Below, in pieces: positions 38,901 through 49,554 of a stretch of DNA of 64,000 nt. This stretch comes from Ilyonectria destructans (Eukaryota > Ascomycota > Sordariomycetes > Hypocreales > Nectriaceae), in NCBI GenBank assembly GCA_020740775.1, contig JAHEWK010000002.1:3906001-3970000 (forward strand), in the 5' to 3' direction. Position 1 is the stretch's first letter. The number at the start of each line of letters is the position of its first letter. The notes beneath the pieces were generated by a model. The model was not told where the DNA came from, ran no database searches, and saw nothing but the letters and a program-made list of their open reading frames with translations. A program made the translations under genes and the position numbers.

Positions 38901-39375
38901 ATGGCAGCAAAGAAGCCCACGAATTGGTGGCTGTGGACTAAGTGCCTCCTTGGGTGAGTAACTGCCATGCGGGACTCAATTGGAATTGGAAGGCTGACTT
39001 CTGGATGCAGTGGCGCTGCTGTTGCAGTCGGCGGACCGGCATTCACCATGTGGTTGACCCCAACCGAGGAGGAATTGCGATCGAAGTACAATCCGGAGCT
39101 CCGAAAGAAGAGCTTGGAGAACGTGGAGGAGAAGCAGCAGGAGTTTGACGATTTCGTGATGAGATTGAAAGAATACTCCAAGTCGGATAAGCCGAGTGCG
39201 TAACCCGGACTCCAGCATGAGACGCAAATGCTAACACCCCATAGTCTGGATTGTTGTTAAGGAAGAAGAGGAGCGAAGGCGGAAGGCGGAGCTCGCGGCT
39301 GTCAAAGCATCGAAGAAGGAGACGGACGCTCGACGAGAGGAGATGCGACGTGAGGCTGGCCTGGAAGCCAAATGA
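38901..39375 (+). CDS. CBP4: Cytochrome bc1 assembly factor Cbp4
   Basis: Three exons: 38901-38953, 39011-39195 and 39245-39375 (369 nt, 122 residues). The short N-terminus [16 protein letters not shown] leads into a single hydrophobic segment, [21 protein letters not shown], and then [15 protein letters not shown], the conserved CBP4 signature. The C-terminal half is a charged helix ([20 protein letters not shown]). Cbp4 is a mitochondrial inner-membrane protein that with Cbp3-Cbp6 helps insert cytochrome b into complex III. Donor of intron 2 is GTGCGT. The length is usual for fungal Cbp4. Confidence 0.92.
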
Positions 39376-40238
39376 GGACCCTTCTTGTATACGCGCATTT
39401 GAGATGCTTGTAAGAGTATTCGGGCTCTGCTGTCGGGAGCGCAGCATGTACAAATACCACGGCGGCATAGGGGAGGATTATGTCTTGAGAGGGCAGGACA
39501 TGCATTTGGAGTTATTTGGAGGCGATTGCAAGGTATTCAATGAACGTCTCTCGACTTGACTCAACATGAACTAGAGGAGCGAGATCACGTCCAGAGCCTG
39601 GATCCGGCAGTTCACTGTGACGCTTGAGAGGGCTGCTGTGTCGGAGGGTAAACATGGCGAGGACGTATGCGGAGTGTGTTAGGGCTCGCCGGCCTGCTGC
39701 ATTCAGGAGATGCTTGTGACGACTGAAGGGAGCCCTGTATTAAGGAGGACGAATCTAATGGAACACCAGACGGAATAAAAGCTACGAACAATGATGGCAA
39801 TTACCCAAGAGTCCGCCTGCGCACGACCAAAGAGTACAGTAATGGTAATGCCCATCGCAGAGTGGCGGCACAGCGCGGGGATCTGCCGGCTCTGGTCGGT
39901 GCGTCTCTACCCCACGACGCTGGAACCACCCATGGCGCAAGGGTGGTGGCGCCCGCTGCCCCCTCGGCGAAATGGTAGTTCCACAGGCGAAAACTCTTGG
40001 CACGCACAAAATCTACTCCAATCCATCACCACTGCTCGAAGCCGACGGCGACAACAGCTCACTACCCACGCCTACATCACCGGTACGCCGCCCGCCCTGC
40101 TCCCACGCGCTTCCTCCAACCCGTCAACCTCGCGCCCTCGATTTTCCCCGTCCGAATCCGCGCCAGCTAACGAGCCCTATCGCAGTTTCAACGAGTCTCG
40201 GATTCCCCGCACCCGAACCCTCAACCCTACAGCACATC
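39376..40238. other. Intergenic, CBP4 to EGD1
   Basis: This 863-bp stretch includes the CBP4 3' UTR and the EGD1 promoter, with a pyrimidine-rich tract over the last 200 bp. No gene is seen. Confidence 0.4.
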
Positions 40239-40919
40239 ATGTCGGACGTTCAGGAGCGCCTCAAGAAGCTCGGCCTCGTTAGCTCGGGAGCCCGAATTGG
40301 TACGTCAATTTTTCTGCGGATTTTCAACCTTGCGCAAGGCCGTCCTGTTACTAACTTGGAGATATAGGGTATGTCCACCTCTTATTGCGAAGCCCAAGTG
40401 CCGCGACCTCCGATCACCGCAGCTAACCAGAGTCCCAATACAGTGGAAAGGGTACCCCCCGCCGCAAGGTCAAGCGTGCTCCCGCCCGCTCCGGCGCCGA
40501 CGACAAGAAGCTCCAGCAGACCCTGAAGAAGCTGAACACCCAGCCCATCCAGGCCATTGAGGAGGTCAACATGTTCAAGTCGGACGGCAACGTTATCCAC
40601 TTCGCTGCCCCCAAGGGTTAGTCATCTACCGTCGTGTGCCGCGATGAGGGGTTCTTGGTGTTTTCCCATGCTAACTTGTCCCCCCACCACAGTTCACGCC
40701 GCTGTCCCCTCCAACACCTTCGCCATCTACGGCAACGGTGAGGACAAGGAGCTCACCGAGCTCGTCCCCGGTATCCTTAACCAGCTTGGTCCCGACTCCC
40801 TGGCCTCGCTCCGCAAGCTCGCCGAGAGCTACCAGAACATGCAGAAGGAGAAGGGCGAGGACGAGGATGACATCCCCGATCTTGTTGAGGGCGAGAACTT
40901 CGAGAGCAAGGTCGAGTAA
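40239..40919 (+). CDS. EGD1: Nascent polypeptide-associated complex subunit beta
   Basis: Exons 40239-40299, 40368 (a single G), 40444-40616 and 40693-40919 (462 nt, 153 residues). The protein begins [20 protein letters not shown] and continues [17 protein letters not shown], the ribosome-binding motif of NAC-beta, then the NAC domain [20 protein letters not shown] and [19 protein letters not shown] binds nascent chains at the ribosomal exit. To restore Ile-Gly-Gly-Lys the two introns must leave one G between them: intron 1 ends ACTAAC...ATATAG, intron 2 begins GTATGT and ends GCTAAC...ATACAG. Each of them is complete in itself. A rival in-frame splice uses an AG at about 40431 and would give Ile-Glu-Ser-Gln-Tyr-Ser-Gly-Lys. 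Confidence 0.94.
40368..40368 (+). other. EGD1: Apparent one-nucleotide microexon in EGD1
   Basis: A lone G flanked by a 3' splice site (GATATAG) and a 5' splice site (GTATGT). It completes the codon for the first Gly of the conserved GGKGT motif. The arrangement may also be read as recursive splicing, where the first splice creates the context for the second. Confidence 0.6.
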
Positions 40920-41203
40920 ATGTGCTCTGCACCATCCAGGGCGGCAGGGCGGTGAAAACGTAGGTCTTGTTCGGCTCCAAGAGGCTGTCTAGTTCCTATA
41001 GGCGGAGTTATTCCCCGGAATCTGAGAGGAAGGTCGTTCTCATGATTCCCAAGGTTTCCAATGGTGAACTGGGATTGGTACACAAATGGTCACGGCCGGC
41101 GATAATGTCGTGGTGAAACAGCGACTTTATTCGGGCTGGCTGCGGTTGATTGATCTGTACAAAATACGACTTACATCGAGAGAAATACCAATCTCTAATG
41201 ATG
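40920..41203. other. Short convergent spacer
   Basis: 284 bp between the stop codons of EGD1 and TAD1. It can hold only 3' UTRs. No gene is seen. Confidence 0.4.
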
Positions 41204-42565
41204 TCAATGATTGCCACGCTCTTCTATCCTAAAGTCTGAGCCTCCATCATTTCTGGTCCACCCAGTCAACGCCGTCTGTCGAACGTCATTCTTGACTCGT
41301 CTTCTGTCCTCCAGAAACGGGCCCTTTTTGATATCCCGATAAGTACCGGACCTAAGATACTCAGCCGTGCCAGGGTCTTGCTGACCGAGGCTGTCGGCAA
41401 GGTCTCTTGCCGCTTCCCACATGCCTCTCCTCGACATCCGACTCGCCCCCTGTGGGTTGAATGCCTTTTTGCCTTGAACGACGCCGCCTATGATGGACTC
41501 CTCGACGCCCGATTGTGACCACGCTGCGGCCAGATTACTTGTAGCAACCTTCTCCGAGCGGGCCTGTATGGCTCTTTTTGAGTACTCGAATTCCAAGTCT
41601 GTAGTATCGGTAACGAATTCTTTGAAGGAGTATCCCCCGGGCCATCGCCGTCCCACCATGGGCTTCATTCGGCCCTCTGCCGAGAAGGCACGACGACACG
41701 CGGTTGGCCAGTACTGCGATTCGGGCAGAATGAGACTGTGGATGTATGCATTTGCGGGATCAATGAAGAGGGATGTCAGCGACGACAGGAGTGAGGTGCA
41801 TTGCTTGAGGGCGATCTTGTCGGAGCAAGACTTGGAAACTGTGACCGGTGCATCTGGTCGGCCGGGTTTCCGGCGGACAATGCCAAGTTTTGAGAAGTGC
41901 CCTCGCCCTAAAAGTGAGGCTTTGGGCTTCGATTCGGGGTCTGATTCGGGGTCTGGTGTGTCAGACACTGGGGCTTCCCATGGAGAGTCGTCTTCCTGGA
42001 GAGCCATTGTGAGCTCCATACTGGCATCACCACCTGAATCCCGTTAGTTGTGATTTGGAATTCCTGTTCGCATTCTATACACATACATGGGGCTTCAGAA
42101 CAGTACATGTGAAGCTTCACATCGTCTCTGATTTCGAACGGCTTTACATGCACGCCATTTTCACAAGATGGGACTATTTCTGTCCTTCGCACGATATCGG
42201 ACTCTACCCCATCCCTAAGGAGGCTGCCGCACTCGTCCAGCAGGAATCGGTTGAACGTGCGAATGGCCAGGATTTCAGCATGCCAATCATGTATTCCTAT
42301 ACCATTTGATTCTGGTATTTTGGACTCTGGCAGACATTTCATCCCGGTTCTATGTGTTTTTAGAATGATGATTACAGTATGAAGAATTATAGATAGCTTA
42401 CGCCAAAGCCAAACAGGTCAGTGTACCATTCTTTTCCGCAACAATGCCGCTCAAGGGCACCCAGTCGTGGAGGCCATTAGTGCGAACCCTCGGTTTCCTT
42501 TTTGATGGGAGGCTTTGGAACTGTTGTAAGATCGCTCGGGCGATGAGGTTTGGACGGGAAGTCAT
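41204..42565 (-). CDS. TAD1: tRNA-specific adenosine deaminase Tad1/ADAT1
   Basis: Three exons: 42402-42565, 42087-42349 and 41204-42033 (1257 nt, 418 residues). The zinc-site motifs of the ADAR/Tad1 deaminase domain are all present: HAE (His78, Glu80), APCG (Cys143) and SCSDK (Cys212). The N-terminus reads RTNGLHDWVPLSGIVAEK and then TGMKCLPESKI, also typical. Tad1 converts A37 of tRNA-Ala to inosine, which is later methylated. The intron after Pro-Cys interrupts the codon of the zinc ligand Cys143. In many family members Cys precedes HAE; here it is Asp-Trp. The C-terminal region after about residue 225 lacks the usual WNVLG pattern and instead has the form LLSSLTSLFIDPA. Confidence 0.88.
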
Positions 42566-42960
42566 CTAGTCATGCTTCACAACCCTTCCAAATGAATGAT
42601 TGACGGCAAATAATTGGGCACTCGAACCAGCCAGTCGGGGACATTCAAAGGATATCGACCCAATGCACCATGCATAATAGAGAGCTCCTTGTAAGTGGGC
42701 GAGCGGTCTCAGATGGGCGGTAGGCGAGAGGAGCCGACAATTCTCCGAAGTGGTTGTGGCTGGCGTCAGGGCGTCAAGTGAGAACCCACGTGATTTGACC
42801 CGGTGGAATTTTAGCGCATCGCCTGCCCTAGCCGATTAGTCAGTGGCACACAGCTGCAATTCGAGAAATTGACCGTATCACGACCCTCAACTTTTGCCAT
42901 CGCCAATCCACGGTCCACCACACAACACCTTGTCGCCTTAAACAGCACCCCAGCGACAAG
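42566..42960. promoter_or_regulatory. Compact divergent TAD1/eL24 promoter
   Basis: 395 bp between divergent start codons. A CACGTG motif (42787-42792, in the context CCCACGTGATTTG) lies about 170 bp upstream of the eL24 start. Sharing of the regulatory sequence by the two genes is inferred from the short spacing. Confidence 0.5.
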
Positions 42961-43678
42961 ATGCGAACCTACGAAGACTCCTTCTCCGGCGCGAGAATTT
43001 ACCCTGGCAAGGTGCGCTCTATTCCTTCTCCCATGTCCTGCGATCCGGTCGAACAGCGAAGTTATGGCGCGGCGACGTCGGTCGCAGATGGACATTGGGG
43101 TTTGGTTGAATATTATCACGACGGAGGCTAACGGGTCATGTCATTGTAGGGTAAGCTCTACGTCCGTGGCGACAGCAAGATCTTCCGATTCCAGAACGGC
43201 AAGTCGGAGTCGCTCTTCCTGCAACGAAAGAACCCCCGTCGCATCTCTTGGACCGTCCTCTACCGCCGCCAGCACCGCAAGGGTATCTCTGAGGTACGAA
43301 TCAACCACACAATGCCGCGCTCCGAGGGCCCTGCGCCGGGCCCCGAGCCGGTAACCTGATGATCGCAAAGGAGCAGGACTGACAAGCGAACAGGAGGTTG
43401 CCAAGAAGCGAACCCGCCGAACCGTCAAGGCCCAGCGAGGCATTGTCGGTGCCTCCCTCGATGTGATCAAGGAGAAGCGCAACATCCGCCCCGAGGCTCG
43501 CTCCGCTGCCCGCGCTGCTGCCATCAAGGACAGCAAGGACCAGAAGCAGGCCGCCGCTGCTGCCAAGAAGGCCGAGAAGGCCAAGCTCGCCGCTTCCTCC
43601 GCCAAGGGCCAGGGCCGACAAGTCAGCAAGCAGGGTGCCAAGGGTGCCGCCCCCAAGGTTAAGCCCACGAGCCGTTAA
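42961..43678 (+). CDS. RPL24: 60S ribosomal protein eL24
   Basis: Three exons: 42961-43011, 43150-43293 and 43394-43678 (480 nt, 159 residues). The N-terminus [18 protein letters not shown] and the segment [22 protein letters not shown] define eL24; the N-terminal zinc-binding cysteines of archaeal forms are lost, as is usual in many eukaryotes. The middle reads [21 protein letters not shown]. The C-terminal tail is Ala/Lys-rich and basic. The protein belongs to the large ribosomal subunit at the intersubunit side. Intron positions leave clean codon boundaries (phase 0 at both junctions). Confidence 0.97.
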
Positions 43679-44139
43679 GATGGGACCTGAGGGGAAAATG
43701 GGAGAGTGGAGTCCGTGATTCTTGTGTCTTTCTCCGGCCGGTTCTTCTACAATCTCGGGTGCATGGGATGCCATAGGGTGCATTGATAGTTGAGCAAATG
43801 CCATATCGGTGCAATGGTCAAGATGAATCTCTTCTTACGTGCATTGACGAAAGACACGTCCCGTGTCCTCGTTCCGGTGTACTGGTGTACTGGCGTAGCT
43901 ATCACTTAGTGGCGGGTTAGGTATTGTGCTCTCAACGTCAAAACTTGATATCGGGGTACGTTCGTATTATCATGACACACGCATCAACAAGCCAACGACT
44001 AGCATAAACACATGCATGTGGGGGAATCAAGACAAAATGTGTATGCAATGCTCCTTCGAGGGAGTTGTTCTTCAAATTCATCAAGTTCTATCATCTATCA
44101 TTCGTCTAAGTCTAGTGTATTTTGAGACTTGTGCTGCAT
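43679..44139. other. Convergent spacer
   Basis: 461 bp between the stop codons of eL24 and the peroxiredoxin. It can only hold 3' UTRs. No gene is seen. Confidence 0.4.
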
Positions 44140-44839
44140 TTACAGCTGAGCCAGGACACCCAGGGCGCCGGAGGTCTCGATGCTCTGGGGGTGCTCGTCA
44201 ACGGAGGCGTAGGTGACCTTGCCGTTGTCGACGATGATGGCGAAGCGGCCAGTTCGCTCCTCGAAGTTCCAGCCGATGCTGCGGGAGAACTTGGCATCCT
44301 TGTCGGACATGAAGAGCTGTTTTCCCACGTTAGTCCAGTTCTTAATATGGCCCCGTTTTATACGGCGGGCGGGTAGATAAGGTGAGGAGGGCACTCACAA
44401 TGGAGTCATCGGTGACACCGTTGGCCTTGGCCCAGCCGGACATGACGAAAGCGTCGTTGAAAGCAACGACGATAACCAGGTCAACACCCTTGGCCTTGAG
44501 CTTGTCGATGTGCTCGGTGTAGGAGGGGATGTGAGAGCCAGAGCAGGTGGGGGTGAAAGCACCGGGGATGGAGACGAGAACGACCTTCTTGGTCTTGAAC
44601 TCTGTTCAATGGGAGCAGGACAAGTCAGCAGTTGTTCGTTTGATCGGAGATGCCATTCGAGGCGGGTTGGTCTGCAGGAGACGCAGGGTCGAGGGGATTC
44701 ACGTACCGTTGCTGGCAGCAAAGGCAATGGGGGTGCCGCACTGGGAGAACTCAGAGATCTCGGGGGTGGGAGGGATGTAGCTGAAGAAGACGCCCTCGGG
44801 GAAGTCGTCGCCAGCCTTGAGAGTACCAGTGAGAGTCAT
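44140..44839 (-). CDS. Type II (Prx5/Ahp1-like) peroxiredoxin
   Basis: Three exons: 44707-44839, 44399-44601 and 44140-44316 (513 nt, 170 residues). The catalytic loop is SIPGAFTPTCSGSHIP, with peroxidatic Cys64; a second Cys is at 34. The end of the protein, after DEHPQSIETSGA, has no resolving Cys. The family reduces hydrogen and alkyl peroxides using thioredoxin or glutathione. Fungal homologues with Cys at about 31 and 61, such as the Aspergillus allergen Asp f 3, are dimeric, and this spacing of 30 residues is the same. The protein has no signal peptide and no clear SKL-type end; it ends VLAQL, so it may be cytosolic or targeted to peroxisomes by a non-canonical signal. Confidence 0.93.
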
Positions 44840-45218
44840 CTTGAATGTGGTTTGTGGTGGTGTTTTGGGAGGGTGTTGTGATATGAGTTTGTTGAAGTCG
44901 GTGACGGAGAAAAGATTCGATATGCTTGAGGTTGGTAGGCGGGAACGAGGGGCAGATCAATGCGCGTTACTGATTTCTTTATAATGGTGCCCGCCACAAC
45001 CGCCCCTCCCCTGGCACCTGCCCCGGCCGCTGGCGAGCCCCGTCGGAGAGCAATCGGAGACGGCGGAGAGAAGTCCATGGAACAATTGGCCCATTGGCGC
45101 AAGAAGGGGAGCTGATGAGGTCAGTCCATGATGGTGGGGTGTTGGCCGGAGCGCGAAACGAGAGGCGACTCGGCCCAAGTGGAACCGGGACGGTTGTTTT
45201 TGCTCATGCTGGAGGAGA

Positions 45219-45254
45219 GCGGGCAAAGCGGGCAATGCGGGCAAAGCGGGCACC
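45219..45254. repeat. Four tandem copies of GCGGGCAAA
   Basis: Four 9-bp units, the second and fourth imperfect, about 380-415 bp upstream of the peroxiredoxin start codon. A repeat of CCTTGATAG follows immediately. Confidence 0.65.
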
Positions 45255-48242
45255 TTGATAGACCTTGATAGGCGGCGCGGCCACCGGCTGCGAGGCTCGG
45301 AGGGGGCAAGGCGACGAAGGAACCAGGCACGTTGCAAAGGGCAGGTGGCGCCGGAAGGGGACCGGCGACTGCTGACAGATCCGAGCCAGGGGGATATTCG
45401 GGTTGTACCTACCTAGTGCATGCGAGAAGGCGTGCACGTTGGAAGGCCGGGCTGCCTGTTTGTGGGTGGGGAGCGCGCCGGCGGTTGGTTGAACCGGGCG
45501 GCTCCTCGTGCAGCTTTGCACCTTGTTCTCCAAATGGGACATTCACGGCCATCGGCGGTCGGTTGCTCACGGAGGAGGCTCGGGCGCAGAGTCGGCGCCG
45601 AGAGGGGAGGCGCCGTGCCAGGCCCGATTTAGGAGGTATTTGTCATCTTTGCAGCATCTGATTAGATTATCGCCGGCTGACCACCGTTGCCGTACCGTAC
45701 GGACGCAGTTAGACGCGCCGAGAGTCAGATCAGCTGTCACGGAAGTTCATGATCCGCCTGGTTGTTGGGGTTGGGGTGCGCGGCAAGTGGCGGAAGGATG
45801 TCAATTTTTTGCGTGGCATGGAACGGCATGGAATGGGATATCGGTTCGGTTCCGATGAGGCATACAGTAAACCTCTGCCGTCCTTCTCGGGGGGCATGCT
45901 ATGCCCAAAAAATTGTTATCTCTGTACTTTGAGATCTAGGAATGCCCGCCGACTACGGAACACGAACGAATTGTCTAAGTGAGGCAAAGCATAGAGTTTC
46001 TTGGCAGGTACTGATCGACTTACAATGCACAATCACTACAGCAGGCATGTGAGAGTCGAATCACTTGGTTCTGTCATTCTCCGAGCCGAATCTAACAAAG
46101 CAATCCTATCAAGAGGAATTTCTCCATTGGGAAAAACACCGCATTGGTGGATCCAGTCTGCGTCACCGCCGAGTACGTCGTGGCCATATCAGGGCCACGC
46201 AAGTTGTGAGAGGCATGAAGTGGGGAATCCGGAGTGGGGGATGAGGGGTCAAACTGATAAGAGAGCACTTGGAGACAACAGATAAAAAACCCGACGGTCC
46301 CCGAACTTGATGTCGTTGAGAGCCGGTCCTTTTCAGTGTGAGTCTGCGGCCGGTTCCGAGCTGGTCTCTGACTTGAGTACGTGTGCGCAGCTGCACCACC
46401 ATGTCGTCGGGACTTGTCAGCGGTACTTGGGTGGCACTGACCGCAACAGCAACCTGGCCACCGGCATTTGGACCGCAACAGGGGGAGCTCCTACGCATCT
46501 CCCTTTTGGGAGGGATTGCTGCCAGGAGCAGGGAACGAGGCTCTCTCGGCTGTGATTGGGCCTGATAGAACCGTGCCTGACCCGTGCCTGATCCATCCCC
46601 AAACCGTGCCAACACGCCCGAGATAAGTTGAAAGGGTGACGGAGTTGCTTTTTATTTTTATTTTAGCAGCGTCACTAGCAGAATTCGTGTGTTTTGAGCT
46701 CACTCGGATGTCTCCCACTTCCCCAGAAAGGTCAAAGGTTCCGTTCTGTGTGTCTCACCGGTTCTGGTGCACTTCTGAGCACAGAAGCCTGCTATCAGGT
46801 GAGACCTCAGTGCGCTTGGATCCGAGAGCGCAGCCCTTTCAGAGACTAGAAACAGGTGAACCAGTCCAACGTTGCATCGATCCTAAGAATACCCTTTTCT
46901 GCCTAGTCGAAATTGCACATGCCATTTCATTGTTTGCATGCATTTGGACACAAACACCATCCTCGCTGCCAAGACCTGGGCAAATCTCGGTGTAGCCCGC
47001 CTCTCAGCTCGTCTTCGTGGCGCTCCGACGCAAAAGCATCTCCTCATCATCCTTACAGGGCAGATGCCGGAAACAAGGAGAGTGCAGCGCACTAACAGGG
47101 CTCGGTGAGCAATCAGAAATGCCACTCCGTTCTTAGGGCTTCCTCCAGCCCGCCACAAGTCCAGGAACGGTGCTTTTCCCACGAGCCCTCCCTGGATGGT
47201 CTAGTTCGTCTATCTCCCATCGCCCATCGTCTCCATTCCCTCCACACTAAGCCCGGGCTGCCACCCTCCAAGACAAGGGCACAGCCATCACCAACAAGGC
47301 GTTGTGCATCGACCGGCCTAAAAGCAAATTGCATTCCGAGACATTTGTCACTTGGCGGCATTGTCACATTTTGTGTGGTGTGGGGGAGACGAGGACACTA
47401 CTGGCGGGCTGAAGCAGTGGGGGTGATCGAGTCTCGATGCAGGCCTCCAAATGAGAGATGTGGGCGTCGATCGGTGAGAACCCGGGTCCAGCTGATTGGG
47501 CCATCGTTGCCAAGCTTATCGGGTGATTGGCAAACCGGCACTTTTAAGTTGACCTCGGCGGCGCTGTGACTGCTGCCGTCTTTGCTGCGTTGGGGCTGGC
47601 GTTATCCGTATCCTGTCAACACGTCAAGTTCACGTCAATTCATGCCCGTGCACAGGGGGTTTCTGATTCTGAGACGGGTCTACTGATTCGGTATGTGCCG
47701 CATGAGCATGCTAGACAAGAGTAACCCGCCATGTCTGCCCTCGTTGAAAATGATCGGCGTCTCAAACCGTCCCACGAGGCAAAGACACCACGCTGACAAC
47801 CGCCTTGGGCATGTTCTCGGGCCTACGGAGGCGTTGCACGTTGCGAACTCTGACGATCACGGCGATCACCTGGCCCGGTGCCATGGGAAGCAGTACAGAT
47901 CGACGTGAACTGTAGATTCATGTGCAACGCTGCGCGCTGCTGAAGACGGGATGCAGCAGGGTGCAAGGAACAGGGAACGTCATATTTCGTCCGTTGTTCA
48001 ACGACGCCCAGCCTTGTTTGGAACCTCCCACCGGTGCCGGATGTCGCAATTCCGTAACGCCTCCCGACTTTGGGGTTGAGCTCGATGCATTCTGGGCACA
48101 GAGCCATTGGCTTAGCCGTCACCTGAATGCCGGACATGCATTGCTAGCACACACTCGCACAGCACAACACAGCGCACTATGTACGCACACGGCGTTGATG
48201 TCGTAACTAGCAGGGGTCTGACATCCATTGTGCTCAGACACC

Positions 48243-48266
48243 GAGGACTCGAGGACTCAAGGACTC
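48243..48266. repeat. Three copies of GAGGACTC
   Basis: Three 8-bp units (the third begins AAGG) in the long gap upstream of the RAX1-like gene. No function is evident. Confidence 0.6.
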
Positions 48267-49554
48267 GACGGTTGACAGCATGGGAATTGGAGACATCGTA
48301 CACGAGCTCGGTCCCACGGCGCCTTCGCATTGTTCGTGGCATCGATCTGGGGAGCAGTCTCTCAGCATGAAGCTAAACTCCACCCACGGCAGAGGCTGGG
48401 TTTGGCTTCGCTCTCCGTGCCGCGAGGGAGCGTCTGGCATTGAGATGAGAGTGTCAGCTGCAAGCCATCATTTCTTTTTTCAAGCATGGAGCTTAACTGG
48501 GCTTAATGGGCTGGACGGGCTGGCATACCAATTTGCGTCGTTGAGTGGTTGCGCAAAAGCCACGCCAGCGAAACTTCGCGCCGTCTGTTGCACACCCACT
48601 CGCCGCCCACTCCTGTGACCAGTCACCGGAAGGTATTCGGATGAAATCCAGGCGGCCACTAGGATCTAAGCGAAAGAAAAGCCCGGGTCGCCACTTTTCC
48701 TGATCTTAGTCGAGGCCGTCACTGGCTGGCGATCCTGCCGCGCCCGATCGGCCGGATTGTCTGCCCCAGACCAACGATCGAGCAGGACCAGTTTTAGCTT
48801 GAACAAAGCTCCTTGATTGCCCGCCTGGTGCAGTTTGCTTTTGAGCCCCTGTCACCGTGCATAACACGACGGGCCAAGTCATGGTGCAGACGGGCGGGCG
48901 GCAGGCGGGCAGATGACGAACGGTATGCCTCGAAGGGAACATGTCTGGAGGAGGAGGTATGCAGCGGGTGCTCAGCTCTGGATACATTCGCCCCCTTTGG
49001 CTTTTCTTGACTTTAGCGATGATGATGATCCAGCGTGATGACCCCATGGGGCTGTCGTCTCTGCCATGGATCCTCTCTTCCCGCGTTCCTCAGAAAACTC
49101 TGGCCGTCTTCGCCGCTGCCATCGCAGCCTGGACACGACGCTACTCACCACTAAGGTTCCCTGCTAAGATAGTCGATGGGCAAGATGGATTTCCCATGAT
49201 CCACCCTACCTAAGGGTTTTCCCCTTGCATCCAGGGCCGTCTGTCCCTAGTGGCACCGCGGCCTGCCATCCTGCAGCGCGGTCTTCAGATCATGAGTGGC
49301 AGCCAGGCATGGGGCCTCTGGTTTGCCAACGCCCCTGCCTGCGTGGTGGAGGGTGCCACAACCCACCCCGGTGGCCGAGACTTTTCTTGTTCTCCGTCCA
49401 ACTAGTTATTTAAATCCATACTGCTTCCTGTCTTCTCGGCCCGTCTCTTGTCTGTCAAGTTCGTCTAATACTCCATCTCGCTCAAGTTTCATCCTTGGCA
49501 TACCGAACTCGAATCAATTTTCGTCACTCTTTTATTTCTTTTCACATACTCAAC

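Larger units (their letters stand above)
44840..49554. other. Long divergent gap, peroxiredoxin to RAX1-like gene (4.7 kb)
   Basis: No supported gene. The part beside the peroxiredoxin is GC-rich with GCGGGCAAA units. Open frames, for example 47105-47569 plus (154 codons), are without domains. The last 150 bp before 49555 are pyrimidine-rich, as in fungal promoters. Such long upstream regions often go with developmental control, but that is inference here. Confidence 0.4.
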
